Below, piece after piece: positions 1 to 10,299 of a stretch of DNA of 64,000 nucleotides. The notes below the pieces were generated by a model. That model was given only the letters and a program-made list of their open reading frames with translations, did not search any database and was not told the DNA's origin. Source of the stretch: Clostridiisalibacter paucivorans DSM 22131. GTDB taxonomy: Bacteria > Bacillota > Clostridia > Tissierellales > Clostridiisalibacteraceae. The first letter of the stretch is position 1, and every line of letters begins with the position of its first letter. The stretch lies in NCBI RefSeq assembly GCF_000620125.1, contig NZ_JHVL01000006.1:40386-104385 (forward strand), written 5' to 3'. Made by a program: the position numbers and the translations under genes.

Positions 1-1
1 G

Positions 2-1024
2 GGTGATTTGACCAATGTGTGGAAAAAAGAACGGGGAGACGAGTTTGGAGTATTATTTAAGAGTTATAACAATATGGTAGTAAATATCAAAAGTTTAATA
101 AATAGTGCTAAAGAGTCAGGGATTGTTGCTAACGAAGAAACAAAAGCATTGTCAGAAATATCAGTACAAAGTGATAGAGCTGCCAATGAGATAGCAGAAG
201 CCATGGACCAGATGGCGAATAGTATATCTGACCAGGCTAAAGATGCTGAGGAAATAGCCCAAAAGACTACTGAATTAGGAAATGGAATAGAGAGAATAGG
301 TAGACTAATAGAGGGAACGTTTGACATTGCTCAGGAAAGCAATAAGATAGGTGATAACGGCATTGAAATAATAAAAAAATTGAGCACCAAAACGCTAGAC
401 ATAGCAAATAGCATAAAAGTTGTGGATACTACTATAGATGATGTAAATGAATATGCTCACAATGCTGAATCTATTACTCAATTGATTGATGATATAGCCG
501 AGCAAACGAATCTATTGGCATTAAATGCATCTATTGAGGCTGCTAGAGCAGGAGAGGCAGGTAAGGGATTTGCAGTAGTAGCTGATGAGATAAGAAAGTT
601 AGCTGTTGAAGTCTCTCAAGCTACAAATGATATAAGAGAGAGGATACACAATATTCAAGACAGTTCTAAAAATGCTGTAATGGCCACAGAGACTGTAAAA
701 GAAATGCAGGAGGAACAAGAAAAATGGCTCAATGATACTAATGAAATATTTAATCATATATCTAATTCACTTTCAGATTTAGTTGGAAACATGGAAAATG
801 TGACCAAGTACGCCCATGAAATAGAAGAAGGAAAAGATACGATTGTTGAGGCCATAAATAATATTTCAGCAATAACTGAGGAAAACTCTGCTGGAACTCA
901 AGAGGTTTCTGCTTCTGTAGAGGAGCAACTAGCAACTATGGAGTCATTGAATAGACATGCTGAAAATACAAAAAAATCATTTGAAAAACTATTGGAAGAT
1001 ATAAAAAGGTTTAAAGTAGATTAA
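2..1024 (+). CDS. Methyl-accepting chemotaxis protein, C-terminal part (5' end outside window)
   Basis: The reading frame is open from base 2, and the first codons (G-D-L-T) look like the end of a HAMP linker, so the gene starts upstream of the window. The rest is a long helical signalling domain with the conserved hairpin tip of chemoreceptors, [19 protein letters not shown], followed by [15 protein letters not shown]. Proteins of this family sense ligands, usually at the membrane, and control CheA kinase through CheW at this tip. The sensor and membrane segments are not visible here, so the ligand is unknown. The family call is very safe; the identity of the receptor cannot be given. Confidence 0.93.
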   Translation, partial: GDLTNVWKKERGDEFGVLFKSYNNMVVNIKSLINSAKESGIVANEETKALSEISVQSDRAANEIAEAMDQMANSISDQAKDAEEIAQKTTELGNGIERIGRLIEGTFDIAQESNKIGDNGIEIIKKLSTKTLDIANSIKVVDTTIDDVNEYAHNAESITQLIDDIAEQTNLLALNASIEAARAGEAGKGFAVVADEIRKLAVEVSQATNDIRERIHNIQDSSKNAVMATETVKEMQEEQEKWLNDTNEIFNHISNSLSDLVGNMENVTKYAHEIEEGKDTIVEAINNISAITEENSAGTQEVSASVEEQLATMESLNRHAENTKKSFEKLLEDIKRFKVD

Positions 1025-1063
1025 TTTTAATCTACACTCCCGCAAAAAAAGTTAAAAAAATCC

Positions 1064-1092
1064 TTGACATAAGTTAATAAACTTTGTATAAT
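1064..1092 (+). promoter_or_regulatory. Promoter of the tRNA-Leu gene
   Basis: A perfect TTGACA box at 1064-1069 and a perfect TATAAT box at 1087-1092 are separated by 17 bases. The tRNA begins 27 bases after the -10 box. This is the strongest sigma-A-type promoter in the window. Confidence 0.85.
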
Positions 1093-1118
1093 ATCTTTTG
1101 TCGGTATCAGTAAATAAT

Positions 1119-1202
1119 GCGGGAGTGGCGGAATTGGCAGACGCGCTAGACTTAGGATCTAGTGCCATTGGCGTGGGGGTTCGAGTCCTCTCTCCCGCAC
1201 CA
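1119..1202 (+). tRNA. tRNA-Leu (anticodon UAG)
   Basis: An 84-base class II tRNA. The acceptor arms GCGGGAG and CTCCCGC pair, the anticodon stem CTAGA/TCTAG encloses the loop CTTAGGA with anticodon TAG, a long variable arm follows, and the T loop carries GGTTCGAGTCC. CCA is encoded at 1200-1202. The large variable arm and the anticodon both say leucine (CUA codons). Confidence 0.97.
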
Positions 1203-1209
1203 TAGACAT

Positions 1210-1242
1210 AAAAAAACCAATGGTTTGTCCATTGGTTTTTTT
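1210..1242 (+). terminator. Intrinsic terminator after tRNA-Leu
   Basis: An A-rich left arm ending CCAATGG pairs with CCATTGG followed by seven T residues, closing a short loop. It ends the tRNA transcript. Confidence 0.9.
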
Positions 1243-1294
1243 AATATGTATCTCATAATTGAATTAGAATAAGTAATCTTAAAAAATGACTATA

Positions 1295-1323
1295 TTGGAT
1301 AGGCAAATTATTTATGATATAAT
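1295..1323 (+). promoter_or_regulatory. Likely promoter of tig
   Basis: TTGGAT at 1295-1300 and TATAAT at 1318-1323 with a 17-base spacer, 90 bases before the tig start codon. No other -10/-35 pair of this quality lies in the gap. Confidence 0.6.
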
Positions 1324-1412
1324 ATAATGGTTAATTGATTAGAATATATTGACTGGACAAACATTTAGTATTTTAAAAATACATAAATTAAATTGGATGA
1401 GGAGGAACGAAG

Positions 1413-2699
1413 TTGAGTTCAACAATCGTAAAAAAAGAAAATAATAATGTAACATTAAAAATTGAGGTAAGTTCAGAAACATTCGAAAAGGCTATACAAA
1501 AATCATATTTAAAAAACAGGGGTAGATTTAATATTCCTGGATTTAGAAAGGGTAAAACTCCAAGAAAAATAATTGAATCTAGATATGGGGTAGAAGTTTT
1601 TTATGAAGATGCAGTTAATTTTGTATTACCTGATGCATATGATAAAGCAATAGAAGAACATGATTTAAAACCTGTAGATAGACCTGAGATAGATATAGAA
1701 GAACTTGAAAAGGATAAACCAGTTGTATTTAAAGTAGATATAACAGTAAAGCCAGAGGTTAAACTAGGAGAGTATAAAGGAATAGAAGCAGAAAAAGTAG
1801 AGTATAATGTAACAGAGGAAGATGTGGAAGCAGAGCTTAAAAATATGCAAGAGAGAAATTCCAGATTAATAGCTGTTGAATATAGAGCTGCTAAAGAAGG
1901 AGATACAGTAGTTATAGATTATGAAGGATATGTGGGAGATGAACAGTTTGAAGGAGGTACAGCTGAGAATCAAACACTGGAATTAGGATCAAATACCTTC
2001 ATACCTGGATTTGAAGAACAATTAGTAGGTAAAAATGTAGAAGATGATGTAGATGTAAAAGTTACATTCCCAGAAGAATATCATTCAGAAGAGTTAGCTG
2101 GAAAGGAAGCAATATTTAAAGTTAAAATTCATGAAGTAAAAGAAAAAGAATTACCAGCATTGGATGATGAATTTGCTAAAGATGTAAGTGAGTTTGATAC
2201 ATTAGAAGAACTAAAAGCAGATCTAAAGAAAAAAATGGAAGATGAAGCAGAGCAGAAAGAAAAAAATGAAACTCAAAGTAAAGTTATAGAAAAAGTATTA
2301 GAGGGAGTCGAAGTAGATATCCCAGAAGCTATGATAGAAGCTCAAATAGATTCTGAAATAAAGAATTTCGAATATAGACTACTTTATCAAGGACTTAATA
2401 TGGAAAAATATCTCTCATTAACAAATACAAAAATAGAAGACCTTAGAGAACAAATAAAACCTACTGCAGAAAATTTTGTTAAAACAGATTTAGTTTTAGA
2501 AGCTATATCTAAAGCAGAAGAAATCGAAGTAACAGAAGAAGAAGTAGAAAAAGAGTTGGCTAAATTAGCTAAACAATATGACCAAGACTTAGATAAATTT
2601 AAGAAAAATATGAGAGATGAAGATTTAGAATACATCAAAATGGGTATAATTAAAAGCAAGACGGTAGATATGCTTGTAGATAATGCAAAGCTTGTTTAA
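1413..2699 (+). CDS. tig: Trigger factor, ribosome-associated chaperone and peptidyl-prolyl isomerase
   Basis: Trigger factor sits at the ribosome exit tunnel and shields new chains. The 428-residue length is normal. The N-terminal ribosome-docking signature is present as GFRKGKTPR near residue 45. The middle FKBP-type isomerase domain (about residues 150-245) carries GDTVVIDYEGYVG, and the C-terminal helical arm is full length. The start is TTG with GAGGAGGAACG just upstream. clpP and clpX follow on the same strand, the usual clostridial order, so chaperone and protease are probably made together. Confidence 0.97.
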   Translation: MSSTIVKKENNNVTLKIEVSSETFEKAIQKSYLKNRGRFNIPGFRKGKTPRKIIESRYGVEVFYEDAVNFVLPDAYDKAIEEHDLKPVDRPEIDIEELEKDKPVVFKVDITVKPEVKLGEYKGIEAEKVEYNVTEEDVEAELKNMQERNSRLIAVEYRAAKEGDTVVIDYEGYVGDEQFEGGTAENQTLELGSNTFIPGFEEQLVGKNVEDDVDVKVTFPEEYHSEELAGKEAIFKVKIHEVKEKELPALDDEFAKDVSEFDTLEELKADLKKKMEDEAEQKEKNETQSKVIEKVLEGVEVDIPEAMIEAQIDSEIKNFEYRLLYQGLNMEKYLSLTNTKIEDLREQIKPTAENFVKTDLVLEAISKAEEIEVTEEEVEKELAKLAKQYDQDLDKFKKNMRDEDLEYIKMGIIKSKTVDMLVDNAKLV

Positions 2700-2752
2700 T
2701 CAATATACTATCGTCGGTTTAATTTGCAAAAAATTAACATGGAGGGATAGAT

Positions 2753-3337
2753 ATGGCTTTAGTACCTGTTGTTGTGGAACAAACTAATAGGGGAGAAAGA
2801 TCTTATGATATTTATTCTAGACTTTTAAAAGATAGGATAATTTTCTTAAGTGACGAAATCAACGATACCACAGCAAGTTTAGTGGTTGCTCAGTTGTTAT
2901 TTTTGGAGGCTCAAGATCCAGATAAGGACATTCAAATATATATAAATAGTCCAGGTGGATCAATAACAGCGGGTTTTTCAATATATGATACTATGCAATA
3001 TATAAAGCCTGATGTATCTACTATATGTGTAGGTATGTGTGCTAGTATGGGAGCATTTTTACTTACTGCTGGCGCTAAAGGTAAGAGATTCGCCCTTCCA
3101 AATTCAGAAATAATGATACATCAACCATTGGGAGGAACTAGAGGTCAGGCAGAAGATATAAGAATACATGCTGAAAGAATATTGAAGATGCGAGATAAAT
3201 TAAATGAAATAATAAGTGATAGAACAGGCCAACCACTAGAAAAAGTTGAAAAAGATACCGATAGAGATTTCTTTATGTCAGCAGAAGAAGCTAAAAAGTA
3301 TGGTATAATAGATGAAGTGATAACTTCTAGGAAATAA
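2753..3337 (+). CDS. clpP: ATP-dependent Clp protease proteolytic subunit
   Basis: ClpP forms the 14-subunit barrel that degrades proteins unfolded by ClpX or ClpC. The protein is 194 residues, normal for the family. The nucleophile serine lies in [11 protein letters not shown], the catalytic histidine in MIHQPLGG, and the aspartate in the following D-R-D segment. GGAGGG precedes the ATG. It lies 53 bases after tig and 19 bases before clpX, consistent with one operon. Confidence 0.98.
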   Translation: MALVPVVVEQTNRGERSYDIYSRLLKDRIIFLSDEINDTTASLVVAQLLFLEAQDPDKDIQIYINSPGGSITAGFSIYDTMQYIKPDVSTICVGMCASMGAFLLTAGAKGKRFALPNSEIMIHQPLGGTRGQAEDIRIHAERILKMRDKLNEIISDRTGQPLEKVEKDTDRDFFMSAEEAKKYGIIDEVITSRK

Positions 3338-3356
3338 TTTTGAGAGAGGTGTCTTA

Positions 3357-4628
3357 ATGTCAAGATTTGACGATAAGCAACTCAAATGTTCTTTTTGTGG
3401 CAAATCACAGGATCAGGTTAGAAGGCTTATAGCTGGACCTAATGTATATATATGTGATGAATGCATTAATTTATGCCAAGAGATAATTGATGAAGAATTC
3501 GATGAAGCTGTGGATGTGGAGATGAAAGAACTGCCAAAACCCATGGAAATAAATGAGATTCTTAATCAATATGTCATTAAGCAAGATAGGGCAAAAAGGG
3601 CATTAGCAGTTGCAGTTTATAATCATTACAAAAGAATAAACAAGAAAACTTCTTCTTCAGATGTTGAATTACAGAAGAGTAATATAATTATGCTTGGACC
3701 CACAGGTTCAGGTAAGACATTATTAGCCCAAACATTGGCTAAGATATTAAATGTACCATTTGCAATAGCTGATGCAACATCATTAACTGAAGCGGGATAT
3801 GTTGGAGAGGATGTAGAAAACATACTCTTAAAACTTATTCAGGCAGCAGATTATGATATAGAAAGGGCAGAAAAGGGGATAATATATATTGATGAGATAG
3901 ATAAAATAGCAAGGAAATCAGATAATCCATCAATAACAAGAGATGTCAGTGGTGAAGGTGTTCAACAGGCATTGTTAAAAATACTTGAAGGAACTGTAGC
4001 CAGTGTACCACCTCAAGGAGGCAGAAAACATCCCCATCAAGAGTTTATTCAGATAGATACTAGTAATGTATTATTTATAGTTGGTGGAGCTTTTGATGGT
4101 GTAGAAAATATTATTCAAAATAGAATAGGTAAAATGTCTATGGGATTCGGGGCAGACATAAGAAGTAAAGAAGCGAAGGATATAGGCGAAATATTAAAGC
4201 ATATACAGCCTGAAGATTTATTGAAATATGGTCTCATCCCTGAATTTGCAGGAAGATTACCAGTCATGGTGTCTCTTGATCAATTAGATGAAGAAGCCCT
4301 TATAGACATATTGACTAAACCTAAAAATGCATTGGTTAAGCAATATAAGGAACTGTTCATGATGGATGGAGTAGAATTAGAATTCGAAGACCAAGCACTA
4401 AAGATAGTAGCACAAAGGGCAATAGAAAGAAAAACTGGAGCCAGAGGATTGAGGGGCATACTTGAAGAAATAATGTTGGATATAATGTATGAAATACCCC
4501 ATAGATCTGATATAGAGAAATGTGTTATAACAAAGGATACCATCCTTAAGAAATCTGAACCTACTTTAGTTCTTTCTGAAAAAAGAAAGAAAAAGGGAAA
4601 GAAAGGTGAAGAAGAGTCAGCTTCTTAA
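3357..4628 (+). CDS. clpX: ATP-dependent Clp protease ATP-binding subunit ClpX
   Basis: ClpX is the AAA+ unfoldase that feeds ClpP. The N-terminal zinc domain shows two CxxC pairs (CSFCGK and CDEC). Walker A is GPTGSGKT, Walker B is IYIDEIDKI, the pore loop is GYVGED, and the RKH loop is GGRKHPH. The ClpP-docking loop reads M-G-F rather than the common I-G-F, a mild variant. The C-terminal small domain is complete (423 residues). A strong terminator follows directly. Confidence 0.98.
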   Translation: MSRFDDKQLKCSFCGKSQDQVRRLIAGPNVYICDECINLCQEIIDEEFDEAVDVEMKELPKPMEINEILNQYVIKQDRAKRALAVAVYNHYKRINKKTSSSDVELQKSNIIMLGPTGSGKTLLAQTLAKILNVPFAIADATSLTEAGYVGEDVENILLKLIQAADYDIERAEKGIIYIDEIDKIARKSDNPSITRDVSGEGVQQALLKILEGTVASVPPQGGRKHPHQEFIQIDTSNVLFIVGGAFDGVENIIQNRIGKMSMGFGADIRSKEAKDIGEILKHIQPEDLLKYGLIPEFAGRLPVMVSLDQLDEEALIDILTKPKNALVKQYKELFMMDGVELEFEDQALKIVAQRAIERKTGARGLRGILEEIMLDIMYEIPHRSDIEKCVITKDTILKKSEPTLVLSEKRKKKGKKGEEESAS

Positions 4629-4661
4629 AAAAATGTCCACATTGGTGTGGACATTTTTTTA
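4629..4661 (+). terminator. Intrinsic terminator after clpX
   Basis: TGTCCACA and TGTGGACA form a perfect 8-bp stem around TTGG, with an A run before and a T run after. It separates the tig-clpP-clpX unit from lon. Confidence 0.92.
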
Positions 4662-4665
4662 TATA

Positions 4666-4694
4666 TTGACTATTTATATTTGTTTGGGTAACAT
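4666..4694 (+). promoter_or_regulatory. Likely promoter of lon
   Basis: TTGACT at 4666-4671 and TAACAT at 4689-4694, spaced by 17 bases, right after the clpX terminator. No CtsR- or HrcA-type operator was seen in the gap. Confidence 0.5.
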
Positions 4695-4777
4695 TGTAGT
4701 AGCATGGGTAAAATATTTATAAATATATTTTAAATTAAAAGAGAATAATAGTTTTGCTATTTGAAGGAGTTGATAGT

Positions 4778-7129
4778 GTGGATAGCTATAAGATAAAAAG
4801 TGAAAAACGAGAAATACCATTGATACCGTTGAGGGGATTGTCTGTATTTCCTTATATGGTAGTCCATTTTGATGTTGGACGGGATAAATCTATAAATGCA
4901 TTGGAAGAGGCCATGGTAAATGATTCTTTGATATTTTTGACGGCACAAAAAGAAGCAAAGGTGGATATTCCTACCCCTGAAGATTTTTATAAAGTGGGAA
5001 CAGTTTGTAAAATAAAGCAAATGTTAAAATTACCGGGAGATACCATAAGAGTTTTAGTAGAAGGTATAAATAGGGGAAGAATAACGGAGATATTAAAGGA
5101 AGAACCATACTTTGAGTCAGAAATAGAGGAAGTAATCTATGAAATAGATGAATCCAATAAAGAAATAAAGGCAATGATGAGATTAGTGGTAGAGAGATTT
5201 GAAGAATATGTAAGTTTAGGCAATAAAATTTCTCCCGATGTAATAGTTACTGTAGATGAGATCAAAGAACCTGGAAGATTGGCAGATGTTATTTCTTCGT
5301 ATATACATTTAAAGCCAGATAATAAACAAAAGATATTAGAGGCATTTGATCCATATAAAAGGTTAGAGGTATTGCATATAATACTTGAAGAGGAAATAGA
5401 AGTATTACAAATAGAAGATAAGATATCTAATAGAGTAAAGAAACAGATAAATAAAGTTCAAAAGGAATATTATCTTAAAGAGCAGTTAAAAGCTATACAG
5501 AAAGAACTAGGAGAAGGGGAAAGCTTAGAAGAAGAGGTCTTAGAATACGAAGAAAAAATCAATAAAATTAAAATGCCTGATGAAGTAAAGGAAAAGGCAT
5601 TAAAGGAAGTAAATAGGCTTAGAAGGTTGTCTCCTGCATCGGCAGAAACTGCTGTAATTAGAAATTATGTAGAATGGATTATAGAGTTACCTTGGGATAA
5701 ACAGACTAAGGATAGAGTAGATATAAAAAAATCTAGAGAAATATTAGACAAAGACCATTATGGACTTAAGGATGTAAAGGAAAGAATTCTAGAATATCTA
5801 GCTATAAGAAAATTGGCTAAGGATATGAAGGGTCCTATATTATGCTTAGTTGGTCCTCCTGGTGTAGGTAAAACATCAATAGCTAAATCAATAGCGAGAT
5901 CAATAAATAGAAAATTCGTACGAATGTCTTTAGGTGGAGTAAGAGATGAAGCAGAGATAAGGGGACATAGAAGGACATATGTAGGAGCTATACCAGGGAG
6001 AATAATATCTTCTATAAAAAAGGTGAAGTCCAAAAATCCTGTATTTTTATTTGATGAAATAGATAAAATTAATAGTGATTTTAGAGGAGATCCAGCTTCA
6101 GCTTTATTGGAAGTATTGGACCCCGAACAAAATAGTACATTTACAGACCATTTCTTAGAGGTACCCTTTGATTTGTCCAAGGTTATGTTTATAACTACAG
6201 CAAATACAATCAATACTATTCCGAGACCATTATTAGATAGGATGGAGATAATTCGAGTATCTGGTTATACAGAGGAAGAAAAATTGGAGATAGCTAAGGG
6301 ATATTTGGTAACTAAACAGCTTAAGGAACATGGTTTAAAGGAGAAAAACATAAATATATCAGAAAATGCATTGAGAGATATAATAAATAACTATACCAGG
6401 GAAGCAGGTGTTAGGAGTCTAGAGAGGAGTATTGCCACTGTATTTAGAAAGTCTGCAAAAAGAATTGTAGAAGATAAAGTAAAGACTGTAAGGATAAATA
6501 GTGGAAATCTAGATAAATACTTGGGCATACCTAAATATAGATATGAAATGGCAGCTAAAGAAAATCAGATAGGTATAGCGACTGGTCTTGCATGGACAGC
6601 AGTTGGAGGAGAAACATTGTCTATAGAGGTTACTCCAATGGGTGGAAAAGGCAAATTACAGCTCACAGGGAAACTGGGAGATGTGATGAAGGAATCTGCA
6701 ATGACAGGAATAAGTTATATAAGATCTAAAGCGAAGGATTTAAATATAAATGATGATTTCCATGAGAAACAAGATATACACATACATGTGCCAGAGGGAG
6801 CAATACCTAAAGATGGACCATCGGCAGGGATAACTATGGCTACAGCAGTTATATCAGCCCTTACCAATATCCCTATAGATAGTGCATTGGCAATGACTGG
6901 AGAAATAACGTTGAGGGGCAGAGTTTTACCCATAGGAGGAGTAAAAGAAAAGGTACTTGCAGCTAATAGGGCAGGTATAAAGAAGGTATTATTGCCATAT
7001 GAAAATAAAAAAGATATGGAGGAAATACCAGATAAAATTAAGAAGAGGTTAAATATAGTATTTGTCAAAACCATGGATGAGGTTTTAGACCATGCCTTAG
7101 TTACAGAGGAGAATGAACATGAAAATTAA
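4778..7129 (+). CDS. lon: ATP-dependent protease La (Lon)
   Basis: Lon degrades misfolded and regulatory proteins in the cytoplasm. An N-terminal LAN substrate-binding domain (about 1-200) is followed by coiled coil, an AAA+ module with Walker [10 protein letters not shown], and the C-terminal protease domain. The catalytic serine is residue 682 in PKDGPSAGI and the lysine is residue 725 in [10 protein letters not shown], the 43-residue spacing known for Lon. The frame is open upstream to a TTG at 4754, but GAAGGAG lies 8 bases before the GTG at 4778, so GTG is preferred (783 residues). It overlaps engB by 11 bases. Confidence 0.96.
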   Translation: MDSYKIKSEKREIPLIPLRGLSVFPYMVVHFDVGRDKSINALEEAMVNDSLIFLTAQKEAKVDIPTPEDFYKVGTVCKIKQMLKLPGDTIRVLVEGINRGRITEILKEEPYFESEIEEVIYEIDESNKEIKAMMRLVVERFEEYVSLGNKISPDVIVTVDEIKEPGRLADVISSYIHLKPDNKQKILEAFDPYKRLEVLHIILEEEIEVLQIEDKISNRVKKQINKVQKEYYLKEQLKAIQKELGEGESLEEEVLEYEEKINKIKMPDEVKEKALKEVNRLRRLSPASAETAVIRNYVEWIIELPWDKQTKDRVDIKKSREILDKDHYGLKDVKERILEYLAIRKLAKDMKGPILCLVGPPGVGKTSIAKSIARSINRKFVRMSLGGVRDEAEIRGHRRTYVGAIPGRIISSIKKVKSKNPVFLFDEIDKINSDFRGDPASALLEVLDPEQNSTFTDHFLEVPFDLSKVMFITTANTINTIPRPLLDRMEIIRVSGYTEEEKLEIAKGYLVTKQLKEHGLKEKNINISENALRDIINNYTREAGVRSLERSIATVFRKSAKRIVEDKVKTVRINSGNLDKYLGIPKYRYEMAAKENQIGIATGLAWTAVGGETLSIEVTPMGGKGKLQLTGKLGDVMKESAMTGISYIRSKAKDLNINDDFHEKQDIHIHVPEGAIPKDGPSAGITMATAVISALTNIPIDSALAMTGEITLRGRVLPIGGVKEKVLAANRAGIKKVLLPYENKKDMEEIPDKIKKRLNIVFVKTMDEVLDHALVTEENEHEN

Positions 7130-7709
7130 AAAGGCAGAGATACTTGCAACTGCTGTTAGGGAGAATCAATATCCTGAAATTGGTCCTCCTGAAATAGCAT
7201 TTGCAGGTAAATCAAATGTGGGAAAATCATCTTTGATAAATACCCTTGTAAATAGAAAAAATCTAGCCAGGACCAGTGGACAACCAGGGAAAACTCAAAC
7301 TTTAAATTTCTACAATGTAAATGATGAATTTAGGTTCGTAGACTTACCAGGATATGGATATGCTAAGGTATCCATGAAGGAACGAGAAAGATGGGGAACG
7401 ATGATAGAAAATTACTTGGTAAATAGGCAAACCTTAATAGAGGTATTACAATTAATAGATATAAGACATCCTCCAGGAGAGCATGATATAATGATGCATA
7501 ATTGGATAAGATCTTTTGGATATAAGGGGTTAGTCATAGCTACTAAGGCGGATAAAATATCTAAGGGAAAATGGATGAAACATATGGCTATTATAAAAAG
7601 AGATCTAGGCATACAAGATAATAATCTAATCATACCATTTTCAGCATCAAAGAAAATAAATAAAGATAAGGTATGGGAAACATTAGAATCAATAATCCCT
7701 GTGGAATAG
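7119..7709 (+). CDS. engB: Ribosome biogenesis GTP-binding protein EngB (YsxC/YihA)
   Basis: EngB is a small essential GTPase for 50S subunit assembly. The motifs are G1 [10 protein letters not shown]2 GKTQT, G3 DLPGYG and G4 TKADK, at the usual positions in a protein of about 196 residues. AGAGGAG at 7105-7111 is correctly spaced from the ATG at 7119, so this is preferred to the ATG at 7113. The gene starts inside the end of lon, a pairing common in Firmicutes, which points to cotranscription. Confidence 0.96.
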   Translation: MKIKKAEILATAVRENQYPEIGPPEIAFAGKSNVGKSSLINTLVNRKNLARTSGQPGKTQTLNFYNVNDEFRFVDLPGYGYAKVSMKERERWGTMIENYLVNRQTLIEVLQLIDIRHPPGEHDIMMHNWIRSFGYKGLVIATKADKISKGKWMKHMAIIKRDLGIQDNNLIIPFSASKKINKDKVWETLESIIPVE

Positions 7710-7724
7710 TATCCACAGGGATTA
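7693..7724 (+). terminator. Hairpin overlapping the engB stop codon
   Basis: Perfect 13-bp arms (TAATCCCTGTGGA and its complement) enclose the engB stop codon. The T run after it is weak, so it may act mainly as a 3' stability hairpin together with the next terminator. Confidence 0.6.
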
Positions 7725-7740
7725 TTTAACTTTAAAAACA

Positions 7741-7762
7741 AAAACGGCCATTTGGCCGTTTT
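7741..7762. terminator. Bidirectional terminator between engB and the rubredoxin gene
   Basis: AAAACGGCCA and TGGCCGTTTT are perfect complements separated by two bases, with A-rich flank on the left and T-rich flank on the right. It can serve both converging genes. Confidence 0.85.
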
Positions 7763-7770
7763 ATGTAATA

Positions 7771-7932
7771 TTAGTCTTCTTTTTCAAACATATCTTTACC
7801 TGCACCACAAACTGGGCAAACCCAATCTTCTGGTAATTTGTCAAAAGGAGTTCCTGGTTCTACACCGTTATCAGGGTCTCCTTCAGCAGGGTCATAAACA
7901 TATCCACATGGTACGCATACATATTTGTCCAT
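7771..7932 (-). CDS. Rubredoxin (53 residues)
   Basis: Rubredoxin is a one-electron carrier with a single iron held by four cysteines, used by anaerobes in oxygen and peroxide detoxification. The translation starts [19 protein letters not shown] and continues to [17 protein letters not shown], giving the two CxxCG knuckles. The length of 53 residues is exactly typical. The ATG is preceded on the minus strand by AAAGGAGG. It is a single-gene unit convergent with engB. A 60-codon frame on the opposite strand is only its shadow. Confidence 0.96.
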   Translation of the reverse strand: MDKYVCVPCGYVYDPAEGDPDNGVEPGTPFDKLPEDWVCPVCGAGKDMFEKED

Positions 7933-8146
7933 AATAAAAAACCTCCTTTGAAAGTTTCACTATAATTTAGTATAATTGTCTACGAGAATTATATACCCTC
8001 ATAGTGATATTTTAAACTAAAAATAATAAAAAAGCAATAGAGTCTAAATTGGACAAAATAAAGATTACAACATATACTTTTTGGGTAGAATATAATTAGA
8101 AAATCGAAATAATATATAATAAGGGGATTAAATAAAATAATTCTAG

Positions 8147-8557
8147 GTGGGTGTGGTTAAATTGTGCTATATAATAAAGAAGACTTTATCCAGTGATTTA
8201 TTAGAAATGAAATCAGCATTGCAAGAAATATTAAAAAGTTTACAAAATGTTTTAGTGGACGAAACAACCCTATTTGATGCAAGACTCATACTAGACGAGT
8301 TAATATGCAATGGTATAATACATGGAAATAAATCTGATACTAGAAAGAAGATAGATGTATTTGTAGAAGTAAATGTTGATAACAATAAATACATCAAAAT
8401 AGAGGTATCAGATGAGGGCAGTGGATTTAAATATGAAAGGGAAGCATATGATCCAATGAAATTGACCATAGGTGGAAGAGGGCTAAAGATTGTAGATGAA
8501 TTAAGTGACGAGTTTTTGATATTTGAAAACAGGGCCATATCTATAAAACATCTCTAA
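8147..8557 (+). CDS. Anti-sigma-factor-type ATP-binding protein (HATPase, RsbW/SpoIIAB-like)
   Basis: About 130 residues of a GHKL ATPase fold. The N box reads LDELICNGIIHG, the G1 box VSDEGSGF and the G2 box GGRGLKI. This is the arrangement of stand-alone anti-sigma kinases such as RsbW, which bind a sigma factor or phosphorylate an anti-anti-sigma protein. No sigma factor or STAS partner lies nearby, so the target is unknown. GTG at 8147 is given; TTG at 8162 is better placed relative to AGGTGG at 8145-8150 and may be the real start. A strong terminator follows. Confidence 0.82.
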   Translation: MGVVKLCYIIKKTLSSDLLEMKSALQEILKSLQNVLVDETTLFDARLILDELICNGIIHGNKSDTRKKIDVFVEVNVDNNKYIKIEVSDEGSGFKYEREAYDPMKLTIGGRGLKIVDELSDEFLIFENRAISIKHL

Positions 8558-8559
8558 TA

Positions 8560-8621
8560 AACTCTAATATGCTTTGTTTACTTTTGATTGATTAGTAAAT
8601 AAAGTATATTAGAGTTTTTTT
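8560..8621 (+). terminator. Long-stem intrinsic terminator
   Basis: AACTCTAATAT at 8560-8570 pairs with ATATTAGAGTT near 8606-8616. An inner GTTTAC/GTAAAT pairing extends the stem, and a T run ends it. Confidence 0.85.
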
Positions 8622-8695
8622 AATGAAAAATAACTATTAACTAATAAATATATATGTTATAATATCCTATAAAAATTGAAAGAAAAGGTGATGTA

Positions 8696-10069
8696 ATGGT
8701 AAAAAAGAATGACGTCTTAGAGCTTACTATAGAAGATGTAAAATTTCCTAATAAGGGAATATCAAGTATAGATAATGAGAATATAATTATAAAGAACACT
8801 ATTAAAGGACAAAAAATTAAAGCTAGAATAAGTAAAAAAAGGGGCAAAAAGATAGAGGCAAAGGTAATAGATGTATTACAGAGATCTCCTCAAGAAATAG
8901 TGCCTAAATGTGTACATTTTGAAAACTGTGGAGGATGTATATATCAAAACTTACCTTATGAAGAACAGCTTAAACTCAAATCTTCACAGGTACAAAGATT
9001 ATTGTCAGAAGCAGGAATAGAGGGATATGAGTTTTTAGGCATAGAGAAAAGTCCATTAGAATATGAATATAGAAATAAAATGGAATTTACTTTTGGAGAT
9101 GAAAAGAAGGATGGACCATTGACATTGGGGATGCATCAACAAGGGAAATTTTATGAAATACTCACAGTGGATAAATGCCAGATAGTAGACAATGATTTTA
9201 CAGAGATATTAATGACTGTGTTGGAATATTTTAAGGATGAGGGGACATCTTTTTATCATAAAAAGACTCACCAAGGAGTAGTTAGACATTTGGTAGTAAG
9301 AAAGGCTGCTAAGACAGGAGAAATACTTATAAACTTGATAACATCGTCTCAACAGAAACTTCAACTGGAAGATTTGGTAGAAGATTTGAAGAATATAGAT
9401 TACAAAGGTGTATTGAAGGGAATACTTCATACAATAAATGATGGTCTAGCAGATGCAGTAAAGAGTGATGAAATGCATATACTGTATGGTAGTGACTATA
9501 TCACAGAAGAATTATTGGGGCTTAAATTTAATATATCGGCATTTTCTTTCTTCCAGACAAATTCATTTGGAGCAGAGAAGCTATATTCCATAGTTAGAGA
9601 TTTTATAGGGGAGACAGAAAACAAGACTATATTTGACCTATACTGTGGTACAGGAACTATAGCCCAGATAATGGCACCAGTAGCTAAAAAGGTAATAGGC
9701 ATAGAGATAGTAGAAGAAGCAGTAGAAGCAGCTAGAAAAAATGCTAAACTAAATGGATTAGATAACTGTGAGTTTATAGCAGGAGATGTACTTAAAAAAG
9801 TAGACGAATTAAAAGAAAAGCCAGATATAATAATATTAGACCCTCCAAGGGATGGCATACATCCAAAGGCTATAAACAAGATAATAGACTTTATGCCCGA
9901 TGAATTCATATATGTATCATGTAAACCTACATCCTTAGCTAGAGATTTACCTGTATTTGTAGAAAGGGGATATAAGGTAGATAAGGTAAAATGTATGGAT
10001 ATGTTTCCTCATACACCACACGTTGAAGCAGCAATTCTGATGACGTATTGTGGTTTGGGTAAAGAATAA
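8696..10069 (+). CDS. rlmD: 23S rRNA (uracil-C5)-methyltransferase RlmD/RlmCD-type (RumA)
   Basis: A 457-residue SAM-dependent enzyme that methylates uracil in 23S rRNA. An N-terminal TRAM domain is followed by the iron-sulfur cysteines in CVHFENCGGC and DKCQI, a SAM site FDLYCGTGT, the DPPRDG loop and the catalytic cysteine in YVSCKPTSLARDL. AAAGGTGATGTA precedes the ATG. The last codons (HVEAAILMTYCG and four more) fall inside a 148-bp repeat whose second copy is 8.3 kb downstream. This 3' end looks like an integration site for the mobile DNA that follows. Confidence 0.94.
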   Translation: MVKKNDVLELTIEDVKFPNKGISSIDNENIIIKNTIKGQKIKARISKKRGKKIEAKVIDVLQRSPQEIVPKCVHFENCGGCIYQNLPYEEQLKLKSSQVQRLLSEAGIEGYEFLGIEKSPLEYEYRNKMEFTFGDEKKDGPLTLGMHQQGKFYEILTVDKCQIVDNDFTEILMTVLEYFKDEGTSFYHKKTHQGVVRHLVVRKAAKTGEILINLITSSQQKLQLEDLVEDLKNIDYKGVLKGILHTINDGLADAVKSDEMHILYGSDYITEELLGLKFNISAFSFFQTNSFGAEKLYSIVRDFIGETENKTIFDLYCGTGTIAQIMAPVAKKVIGIEIVEEAVEAARKNAKLNGLDNCEFIAGDVLKKVDELKEKPDIIILDPPRDGIHPKAINKIIDFMPDEFIYVSCKPTSLARDLPVFVERGYKVDKVKCMDMFPHTPHVEAAILMTYCGLGKE

Positions 10070-10180
10070 TAGGGTTTGACCACAACATGTAGTGGTTTGA
10101 AGATGAAATTTGGGTCAAAAATTGGTGAAAAAGCACCCTTTTTTGACCCTTTTAAATAGGGAGTTTGACAGATGACATTG
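10033..10180. repeat. 148-bp repeat, copy A (3' end of rlmD plus its hairpin)
   Basis: The stretch from AATTCTGATGACG to GACAGATGACATTG recurs at 18336-18483 with the same length. It covers the last 12 codons of rlmD and a hairpin at 10112-10149 whose arms begin GGGTCAAAAA and end TTTTTTGACCC. The second copy keeps the hairpin and pairs one more position in it. The hairpin probably serves as the 3' end of the rlmD message, although it lacks a T tail. Confidence 0.85.
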
Positions 10181-10299
10181 GATAAATATGGATATTTGAA
10201 GGGCAATTTGAAAAAAGTAGATAAACACTAGGAGCAAATTAGAACTTAAATATTTTAATGCTTTCCGCTTTATGTTAAATTTATAAATAATATAGTTAG

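Noticed and set aside
5758..6213. Minus-strand 151-codon frame opposite lon
   Set aside because: Antisense shadow of the Lon ATPase domain; low-complexity and no start signal.
7752..7934. Plus-strand frame of 60 codons over the rubredoxin gene
   Set aside because: It is the antisense of a convincing rubredoxin with all four cysteines, and it has no ribosome binding site.
10112..10149. The GGGTCAAAAA hairpin as a CRISPR-like or phage repeat
   Set aside because: Only two copies exist, both tied to RlmD tails at the same offset; they are better explained as the rlmD 3' end.
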